Shown here: positions 56,083 through 64,000 of the stretch, piece by piece
Position numbering within the stretch: the first letter of the stretch is position 1
Layout of the letters: each line of letters opens with the position of its first letter
Assembly (NCBI GenBank): GCA_003988855.1
Contig: QYAI01000014.1
Location: forward strand, 127,973-191,972
DNA: 64,000 nucleotides
Origin: Arachnopeziza araneosa
Lineage: Eukaryota > Ascomycota > Leotiomycetes > Helotiales > Arachnopezizaceae
Direction: 5' to 3'
The notes under the pieces: model-generated
The model's input: the letters and a program-made list of their open reading frames with translations, nothing else
Told to the model about the DNA's origin: nothing
The model's database searches: none
Translations under genes and position numbers: made by a program

Positions 56083-56898
56083 ATGGCAGCTTCCGATAGT
56101 CCATCAGATGGTCCTGCGCTACTGTCACGGTAAAAAAAACTCTTAGGTTCACCTTCCAGAATTTGAATGAGCTAACATAGATATAGTCAAATGGGGTATG
56201 AAATGGTACAGTTTCTTGTCGGAAAGGATCTAGCTTGGAAATCGACTAATGGCCAAAAATGCGGTAGCCAGCTTTTTTCGGTACACAAGGATCTACTCTC
56301 CAGAAAGTCTCATGTTTTTGAGGCCATGTTTAACGGAATGTTTAAGGAAGGTCAGTATGGTTGTGCGAGCCTTCCATATGACAATCCTGCCACATTCGAA
56401 CTGTTTGTGGGATGGATTTACACAAACACCCTGGAAGATTTTGGTGCCATAAATCTCTATCAATACATTGATTTAGTCGAATTTGGAGAGAAATACTGCA
56501 TTACTGCCTTTGTCGACGCGGCCATGGATAGCATGATTACAAAAGCGAAATCTATGCGATGGATTCCTGATATTGCAGAGATTGAAAAGGCATACTCCGT
56601 CACCAACAGCTCTTCCAAGCTTCGGCTCTATATGTCACGGAGTTACGCGTACGTCCTGCTCGAGATTGAAGATAAAGATCCACAATGGGGAACTGAGAAA
56701 ATGGTGCCATCTGGACCGTGTATGAAGGAGATTATTGTTGATTGTCATCGCCATCTGAGGGCTGTCAAGATGAAAAAGACGGCTGTTGGCAAATCTCTTT
56801 TTAAAGATCCTAAGCTGGCCCCCAAGTGCGACTACCATATGCACCTGCCGGAGGTCGTGTGTCCATACATCAACAAGAAGAGAAAGTTGGATCAGTAA
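56083..56898 (+). CDS. BTB/POZ domain protein
   Basis: Two exons, 56083..56129 and 56187..56898, give 252 aa; an in-frame ATG at 56050 would add 11 residues but is in a poorer context. The BTB fold spans about 18-125: VQFLVGKDLAWKS, FSVHKDLLSRKSHVFEAMF (the dimer-forming helix), ATFELFVGWIYTNTLED. Fungal BTB proteins of this size mostly lack a second known domain and may act as adaptors or in dimerisation, including for Cul3 ubiquitin ligases. The C-terminus (KKRKLDQ) is a possible nuclear localisation signal. Confidence 0.85.
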
Positions 56899-58402
56899 AA
56901 TCTTTTTGATTTTATGTGGTATTTGGAAGTCTTTATCATTGTTGGTACGGTTTACGATTTTGATTTGGTCTTGGTCCGAGTCTGGATTTGGTCACGGTTT
57001 CGGTCTTGGTTTGGTTACAATTTGGGATCTGCATTGGGTTGGGTTATTGAAATGGCCATTTCGAAGGTTTTGAAATAGCGATGAATGCCTAGGAAGCCCT
57101 TTCTTCATGTTGTTAGGGCAGATATCAAGCAGCCAATCCTAATCAAGAGACTCAAATGCGGAATTGCACGCATCCAAGATTATCGTGAATTTTGATTCAA
57201 GAAAGCAAACAGATCCAGACTACCTGTTGCAACTATTAACCGAAAGGTATTACGCAATCTTTACTTTTAAAAGCGTTGGTAATCTTGTTGCCTGGGACAA
57301 AATAGAGCTTCTTAGGTTTTTGACTCGGACAGGACTTTCGTTACTCTGAGATCATCAACAGGAAAGCAGCAAAAAGGAAGCGGAAGGATTCGAAACTCAT
57401 ATTTTTTCAATTTTTGGGGATTTTGCTTGGAGAGCCAATTTCTGGACGAAAGCGATCTGCTGGTATAAGCCTCATAAACCAAAATGGAGTGGCTATTGGG
57501 TTAATCCAAGCCCATATTGTATCGTAACGATCAATACAAGATATCTGAAAAGCATGGCGACTAACTCGACATCATCTCCTTCTATATACCAGGACCATCG
57601 AAAACCCCGATCACGCGTCGGACCCTAGAGCTGTGGGAAGAGTCAAGTTATGCAGCTACTTCGCCTCTTCGCTTTGGTGACCGGTTCGGAACCTCTTAAT
57701 GAACTTAGCCATAGATCCCCTGATGGATTGTCTCTATTTAAAGTGGAAGTTTCCCTTACCAAGCGCAATACTCTGGGTACGTCTTCACCCATGGTATAAA
57801 TTTACATGGCAAAATCTCGAACTGTATTAAGTTCAATAAAGTACGTAGGTTAGAGGCTTGTACTTCGACGAGCTGCTCGCTTATTTTTTTCTAAATAAGC
57901 CAATGCATGTTAGAGCAGGTCAATACCCTAACCCAAAGGCAATAAGTGAAACGCTTCACAGGAGACGGAAAATTCAAGTCATGATTCCCCCACAATCACA
58001 ATGCCCCACTTCCCCGCAAAATATATCTCCGAATGGATTAATATAGGAGCCGCTCCACGACGGGTGCGGACCCAGTACTTCAGCCAAGAAGGCCTGCATA
58101 TGTCGGAAGTGCGAAGCCGCACTGGTTCCTGAGATTTGGTCATCTGTAAGCTTTTCTGCTGATATTACTCTATTTCCCAGATGCGCAATCTGCCATCCAT
58201 TAGATTACCTATACAACTTTGTGCCTGTTTCTTTAACCTGAGGGGTCTTGTAAATTACCTCGCGTACAGGCTGTTCAGGAGACTGGGACCAGCTCCAAGA
58301 TGTTCTCAGTGACCTACTTAGGGCCCTCTGCTCTCACTCTTCAAGTGGTTTCCAACTGCCATACTGGAGTTGAAAAAGTGTTTCAGAGCCAGTTTTCCAA
58401 AT
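56899..58402. other. Long intergenic region with a TTTGGT-rich stretch
   Basis: 1.5 kb. Positions 56960-57020 contain an imperfect run of tttggtc/tttcggtc units. The rest is AT-rich. Near 58080 a short frame with two Cys-x2-Cys-like groups (KKACICRKCEAAL) recalls a zinc-cluster start but stops at once; it is not called. Confidence 0.4.
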
Positions 58403-59617
58403 ATGAAGTCGTTTCTTGCTGCAGCCCTCCTACTGCCTCTGTCAATATTGGCAGACGTGCCGCCACCAGGTCCCGATGGAAAATATACTCTCAGTGCCCC
58501 AGGAATACAAGCCAAGTTCATTCCATACGCGGCTTGCATCACCAATCTCGTCGTCTCCGATAAAAATGGTGTGAAGCGAGATATCATTCTTGGCTATGAC
58601 AATGCCTCGTTTTATCCCGTTGATCCCAACCATCCTGACTACGGAGCCGTTCCTGGCCGCTACGTGAATCGCATTGCGAATCACACCTATCTATTGAATG
58701 GAACCAGGTATTATACTGAGGCCAACGATGGGAATGGGACTCTTCACAGTGGAACCAATGGCTGGTCGCACCGATTTTGGAATGTGTCCGCAGTCACCAA
58801 CAACAGCATCACATTTTCGATAAGGGATGAGGGCAACTCATCATTGGGAATGCCTGGATTAGTACTTGCAAATGTCACCCATACAATCAGCGAGAAAGCT
58901 TGGAACATCAAATTATCAGCTGTCGCAGTGGATCACGAAACGCCATTGATGTTGACAACACATCCATACTGGAACTTGGACGCTTTTGCCAATCCGAGCA
59001 CAGATCTGGTCTTGAATCACACCTTGAGTATGCCATATAGCAAGCGGATGATTGGTATCGACCCATTCACAGAGTCAACTGGCCTTCTACCCGATGTACC
59101 GAAAGGAGATATCAATGACTTCTACTCTGCACCAAAGCAACTTGGAGCTAATAGCGGACCTATCGCGCCTTGGGTTGGTAATTGCGGAACCTCTGGCAAC
59201 TGTAGTGGATACAACAATCAGTGGATCCTTGACCGACCCAAGTACACAGATTATCTAGAAAAGCCAGTTGCAACGCTATCGAGTGCTTGGAGTGGGATTA
59301 AGTGGGATCTATATACAGACCAGGACGGACTCGTTGTATACACTTGCTTTTGGATGGGAGGTGAGTTTTAAGTTTCAAGCAACTCAACTGTGCTAATCGC
59401 AACAGGCGCAAATCAACTGAAGGCTAGTCAAGGAGGAACTGCCGCCTCGAATGGCTTTGTGAGAAGCAATGGTTGTGTAGCTACCGAGCCGCAAAATTGG
59501 ATTGATGGCATCAATCATCCTGAATGGAACAGGAAAGAGTTTTATGGGCCTAACGACCCGCCATTCGAGAGCTCAATTCATTATAAATTCGGTCTCATCT
59601 CTGATGAAGATAAGTAG
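58403..59617 (+). CDS. Secreted aldose 1-epimerase (galactose mutarotase)-like protein
   Basis: Two exons, 58403..59360 and 59406..59617, give 389 aa. The N-terminus MKSFLAAALLLPLSILADV is a signal peptide. The GALM fold shows GRYVNRIANHTYLLNGTRYY, HSGTNGWSHRFWNV (substrate His), THPYWNLDAFA (catalytic His) and TEPQNWIDGINHP (catalytic Glu region) in order. The family interconverts alpha and beta anomers of hexoses. At least eight N-x-S/T sites (for example NHTYLL, NGTRYY, NVSAVT, NNSITF) fit a glycosylated extracellular enzyme, which is common in plant-associated fungi. The signal peptide makes a role in external sugar use more likely than the Leloir pathway (inference). Confidence 0.88.
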
Positions 59618-59928
59618 TTGAGCAATCTTTGGCATGGAGGCTAGGTAAAGGATCGAAGATTTAAGGCGGCATGAAATGTACATATCAAATGAGATTTTCT
59701 TCACAGTTTCCTCTCTCGATGTGAATTTGATATGGCTCACATATGGTCGCGATGCAGTTGACGGGAGGAATAATTTTTACATCAAACGTCCTGGTCCAGC
59801 TGCTAAAGGTTGGCCGCGTTAGGGCTGACAGGGGTAGTTATAGCGGGTGACACCTGATTCCTTCATACAACAACACTTCGACATCTTCGACCGACGTAGC
59901 CACAACTGTAGGGTATAGAAATCCCAGT
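59618..59928. other. Intergenic region between the epimerase and the JmjC gene
   Basis: 311 bases in tandem arrangement; nothing evident. Confidence 0.4.
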
Positions 59929-61467
59929 ATGAGCGGCCCAGTTTCAGGCGAAATCAGAGATGGCGGTGCGCCAGATTCGACGAGTTCTCTAACCATTCAG
60001 CGCACTCGATTGATCAATATTTGTTTGAGAATATTTTGCCAATCCGAACAACTCAGCTCGCCGCCAAATGAGCAAGATAGCCCGAGTAACATCAAGTCGA
60101 ATCTCATCTATCATTGTGGAGAACATGTTGTCAACTTATTGAATAAACAGACGAGATTGATTCGGGATCATGCGGGTGACTACAATCTCATTGTCCAGCG
60201 ACTGGATGACTTGACAGCTCTCGCGACAGAGAAATTCTATGCATTCCCATTCAAAGATGTTCCTCCATGCTGGAATGAGCTCTTCAGAGTCGCAAGCTTT
60301 CTCAAGTTTACAGCTCTTGTTATGAAACACCTTTGGGAGGCTAGTCGAGTTGAGGATGATACTTCTGTGTTTGAGCCAAGCCAGGTTGATGAGATGGTGA
60401 GAGTTATCGATATGGCTCTCATCATGGCTGGGCCTCCTACCTCTAGTATAGTACAAGATGCTATTTCCAAAGTCTTGGAACTATTGCAAGAGATTGACAG
60501 CGTTCTGTGCCAGGAAGAAGGAATCGAACCTCGTATCAAACGCAGGAAGCTCCATGCTGAACCTGGAATCGTACTTGAGCAGTTTCCAGATAATCCTGTA
60601 TTTGTTCCCAAAGTTTATATCCCGATTAATAGAATATCTGCCCCTTCTTTCGATGTCTTTGAGCATCATATGCAACATCCGAGTCATCCCAATATTGGAC
60701 CAGAACCCATCATTATCACTGGAGCATTAGAACATTGGCCTGCGCGAAGTGAGCGTCTATGGAAAAGCCCTTCATATCTCCTTTCAAAAACCATTGGTGG
60801 ACGACGCCTCGTTCCCATTGAGCTAGGACGTAGCTACGTCGACGAAGATTGGGGACAAAAGATAGTCAGTTTCAAAGAATTTTTAAAAAGATATATCATG
60901 CTAGATCCGAGCTTCCAGAATTCTGGAACAGGATATCTTGCTCAGCATAACCTCTTTTCGCAAATTCCGGCACTTCGCAATGATATTTCAATACCTGATT
61001 ACTGTTACACCTCTCCTCCACCACCTCATAGGACCTCACCTTTGGCTGCGAAGCATTCCAGGCTACCTCAATTAGAAGAACCCATGTTAAATGCCTGGTT
61101 CGGTCCAGCTGGAACCATCACGCCTCTGCATACCGACCCATATCACAATATTCTCACTCAGGTTGTGGGAAGGAAATACGTTAGACTATACGCACCGTTT
61201 GAGAGTGATAAGTTGTATCCTCGAGGGATTGAGGATGGTGGAGTGGACATGGAAAATACAAGTGCGTTGGACATTGGTGTCTTAGCTGGTTGGGATGGGA
61301 CAATCGAAGAGCAAGAAATTTCCCTCAAGACATTTCCAAACTTCAAAGATGCTCTCTTTGTAGATTGCATTCTAGAGGAAGGAGAGTGTCTTTATATCCC
61401 AGTAGGCTGGTGGCACTATGTAAGGAGTCTAAGTGTAAGTTTCAGTGTAAGCTTTTGGTGGAATTGA
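59929..61467 (+). CDS. JmjC/cupin_8 domain protein (JMJD5-like)
   Basis: Single exon, 512 aa. The first about 200 residues form a helical region without a known name (CGEHVVNLLNKQTRLIRDH), as in JMJD5-type proteins. The JmjC core begins near 255 (PIIITGALEHWPA). The Fe(II) ligands are His401 and Asp403 (PLHTDPYHN) and His496 (GWWHYVRSL), and the 2-oxoglutarate-binding Lys is probably in VVGRKYVRLY. These enzymes hydroxylate protein side chains or act on histone tails. A basic stretch KRRK at about 203 could be a nuclear signal. Absence of introns is unusual in this window. Confidence 0.88.
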   Translation: MSGPVSGEIRDGGAPDSTSSLTIQRTRLINICLRIFCQSEQLSSPPNEQDSPSNIKSNLIYHCGEHVVNLLNKQTRLIRDHAGDYNLIVQRLDDLTALATEKFYAFPFKDVPPCWNELFRVASFLKFTALVMKHLWEASRVEDDTSVFEPSQVDEMVRVIDMALIMAGPPTSSIVQDAISKVLELLQEIDSVLCQEEGIEPRIKRRKLHAEPGIVLEQFPDNPVFVPKVYIPINRISAPSFDVFEHHMQHPSHPNIGPEPIIITGALEHWPARSERLWKSPSYLLSKTIGGRRLVPIELGRSYVDEDWGQKIVSFKEFLKRYIMLDPSFQNSGTGYLAQHNLFSQIPALRNDISIPDYCYTSPPPPHRTSPLAAKHSRLPQLEEPMLNAWFGPAGTITPLHTDPYHNILTQVVGRKYVRLYAPFESDKLYPRGIEDGGVDMENTSALDIGVLAGWDGTIEEQEISLKTFPNFKDALFVDCILEEGECLYIPVGWWHYVRSLSVSFSVSFWWN

Positions 61468-61881
61468 GTCGAGAGTTATCTCCTGACTTTCCCACGCCCT
61501 TTCGATCCATGCAGCTAATCTTTCGCTCTCTCCGAGACCAATAACTGTTGAAAAAACTGAATTTATGTCAAACTGCGTGATGTATACCGCATCCGGTTAG
61601 ACCACGTCTCGCTGCGCCCCACGCCATCACGTCGCCTTTTCCTCATCCACGGGAATAGCAGATAACCACTTTTCATGTATCACGCAGCATGAAATAACTC
61701 ATCTTGATCCAATGAGTCCTCCTTCGTCGACTCTCTGGCTCAGAGATTACGCACAGCCCCAGATCAGAGGCCGAGTTCTTATCGGGAGCTCTATCAGGCA
61801 GCATAGATATTCCGGGATCTCAGAATATATAAGCCAACGCCTAACCGATATTTCTCAAAATACTAAAAATCGCAAGTGATA
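61468..61881 (+). promoter_or_regulatory. Promoter region of the second Zn2Cys6 regulator
   Basis: 414 bases. A TATA-like tatataag is at 61826-61833, about 50 bases upstream of the ATG. The rest has no marked structure. Confidence 0.45.
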
Positions 61882-63568
61882 ATGGTTTACTGTGGAAAGC
61901 CATCCAAAGGGTGCCAGGAGTGCCGAGACAGAAAAACTCGAGTACGTTGAATTCTTCCCTGGTGAGACCACAAAGCCGCTGACAATGTAGTGCGATCGAG
62001 TAACTCCGTCCTGCACACAATGCATCAGAGGCAAACGACAATGTCCAGGTTATCGAGATCCATTGGATCTCGTTTTCCGGAATGAGAGCGATCATGTTGC
62101 GGTAAAGGCTAAGGCTAAGGAGAAGGAGAAGTTGAAGCAAAAATCCAAATCACCAAGCCCAAACTCAATACCACAGAAGTCAGAAGAGCCTTTCATCCCT
62201 TTTCGAGGAGACCAAGAATTAGCTATTATTGAATCTCAGACGAGAGCCAATCACGGCCAGTTTTCTCAAGTTCTCCTCCCAACTTTCACTATGTTTCCTA
62301 CCGTCGAAGAACGGGGCCTCGCAACCTTTGGCACAAACGCTCCATCCTGGTTTGTCTCCCGTGACATTCTACAATGTGCTTCTGATCCGGTGCATTCGGA
62401 CGAGCACCTCCTAGCAAGTATGTCTGCCGTAGGACTGGCTTCATTCTCTGTTTCCATTCATGCTCCTGACCTCATGGTTCGGGCTCAAAGAGATTATGTC
62501 AACGCTCTCCAACTTACCAACGCCGCTCTCCGCTCTCCAAGCGAGGTCAAGAAAGATAGCACGCTTTTCGCTGTCATGATCTTGGGCATTTTTGAGACAG
62601 TGAGCGGAAACACGGAGCGGAGTTTAGCGGCATGGGCTGAGCATGTCAACGGATCAGCAACGCTTGTGAAATTGAGAGGACCGGAACAGTTAAGTTCCAT
62701 TACCGGAAGGACTATGTTCTTTCAGATCGTAGGCAACCTGATGCTAAGCTGCATACAACGGTGTGTACCCATGCCGCCGCACATTATGGAATTATGCAGA
62801 TTCGGCGAACGAGAAAAAATTGTGGATGTCGAGAATCCTGCTTGGAAATTGTCGGCGATAGTCATCGATTTCACGAACCTCCGGTCCGCCGTAAAGGAAT
62901 CCAAGATTGATGGAGGACCAAGAGCAATCATCGAAGCAGGGCTAGAGATTGACCAGCGATTTATTACAGCCGTCGCGACTTTACCGCCGGAATGGAGATA
63001 CGAGACTGTGTATACAGATGAAAACCCGGAGCTGATTTGGAATAGCATGTATCACGTCTACAGAGATTCAACAATGCCACGCATCTACAATGTTATGCGT
63101 ACGTCCCGAATCTTAGTTCACGAATTAGTCAGAGAACAACTTCTCTCTGCTTTAAGTGCCGTCCCACCCATCTTCACACAAGCGGAAGCAGCAACCCGCC
63201 TCCAAGAATCTGTCAATGTGATGCTGCAAATGCGCACCGAGATTCTTGGGAGCATACCGCAACATACGCCGTCAATCCTCAATAACAATACATCATCAAT
63301 TTTGGAAGGTTCACGGGTCTATTTCGTACTGTGGCCGCTGTATCTAGTGGGCGTTATGGATCTCACCACACAGGACATAAGGAACTGGGCAATTGCGAGG
63401 CTGAGAGATATTGGAGAGACAATGGGATTGAGGCAGGCACTAGTGTTGGCAGATTTAATGAGCTCGAGAACGCATCCTGTGGCTTGGGAAACAACATCCG
63501 CGCGACACCTGGATAGAGCTGAGATGGTTGCGGAAACCGCTGAGCCCTCTGGTTTTGTAGAAGTATAA
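61882..63568 (+). CDS. Zn2Cys6 fungal transcription factor
   Basis: Two exons, 61882..61941 and 61991..63568, give 545 aa. The zinc cluster starts almost at the N-terminus: Cys11, Cys14, Cys21, Cys28, Cys31 and Cys38, completed only by splicing (KTR|CDR). A Lys-rich stretch follows (VKAKAKEKEKLKQKSKSP), a likely nuclear signal and linker. The remaining region matches the Fungal_trans_2-type middle homology region (SFSVSIHAPDLMVRAQRDYV; STLFAVMILGIFETVSG). No nearby pathway is obvious, so the targets are unknown. Confidence 0.88.
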
Positions 63569-64000
63569 TTTCAATACCTAAATTCCCGAGGTAAAATGGC
63601 ATCAAACAATTACAGATAATTCATCGATCGTGAGTTTTTCCATTTTTCCCTCCGTCTACCCCATTCCAAAACTGAAAAAAAACTATCAAAATCTAACATC
63701 TACTCTAAGAAGCCGCGACGACTGCATAAATTTTGCGGCTACTTCCAGACAAAGACAGCGTACCCAGCTGCGGTTGCTATAGTCGAACTGAGACTTGGGG
63801 TGATGTGTTAGCAACACTCAAGAGGATTTGCGTCGGGCGGGGAAATTGTGATATTGCCGCTGGGCGACTCATGGTTGTCTCTATAAGACGACGACAGTCC
63901 CCTGCATGTCGGTAATGGCAACGGTGTTCCATTTCGCCTGACGATACTAAGGGTTGCGGGTGAATACCAAAGACTGCACTAATTCGCGTCAACATCGACA
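63569..64000. other. Intergenic right edge of the window
   Basis: 432 bases after the regulator's stop, with only short open frames. No feature is called. Confidence 0.4.

Noticed and set aside
56960..57020. Microsatellite-like TTTGGTC run
   Set aside because: Units are too irregular to call a repeat array.
1..64000. CRISPR arrays, bacterial operons, rRNA genes, prophage
   Set aside because: The sequence is eukaryotic with spliceosomal introns, and none of these structures is present.

Overview
This window is a nuclear chromosome segment of a filamentous ascomycete. The evidence is short GT-AG introns (mostly 43-60 nt) in nearly every gene, two Zn2Cys6 regulators, and fungal families such as FSH hydrolases, fungal Hsp70-like and SesB-type hydrolases. 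The gene content looks like Leotiomycetes (Helotiales), but that placement is a guess. There is no operon structure, no convincing tRNA or rRNA gene and no intact transposon. All exon coordinates were worked out by hand from splice signals and reading-frame continuity.

Layout. 0-12.7 kb is a housekeeping block: La RNA-binding protein, mitoribosomal mL44, a small complex I subunit, cyclase-associated protein divergent from a MAK32-like pfkB kinase, and MCM3. 13.5-16.3 kb holds an NmrA-like protein and an SDR on the minus strand. 17.5-29 kb is accessory: a coiled-coil protein, an Hsp70-like pseudogene broken by an internal inversion, an intact Zn2Cys6 regulator, and a kinase-WD40 pseudogene. 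28.8-31.3 kb carries a divergent intradiol dioxygenase / alpha-beta hydrolase pair that looks like part of aromatic catabolism. 31.4-36 kb has a small SAM-like protein and a signal-peptide membrane protein with a His/Pro-rich ectodomain.

37-45 kb: LSM4, a mitochondrial PPR protein, an MFS exporter, an FSH1-type serine hydrolase and a multi-span membrane protein. 45.5-51.4 kb: an HSL-type esterase, an SDR, and a fusion of RRM-like, SesB-like lipase and von Willebrand A domains. 51.9-57 kb: a cysteine-rich protein in a spliced minus-strand gene, an unknown protein and a BTB protein. 58.4-63.6 kb: a secreted aldose 1-epimerase, a JmjC/cupin_8 protein and a second Zn2Cys6 regulator.

The most notable items are the inverted segment inside the Hsp70-like gene, the kinase-WD40 pseudogene beside it, the hydrolase-vWA fusion, the dioxygenase/hydrolase pair, and two genes (complex I subunit, LSM4) whose first coding exon is only the start codon.
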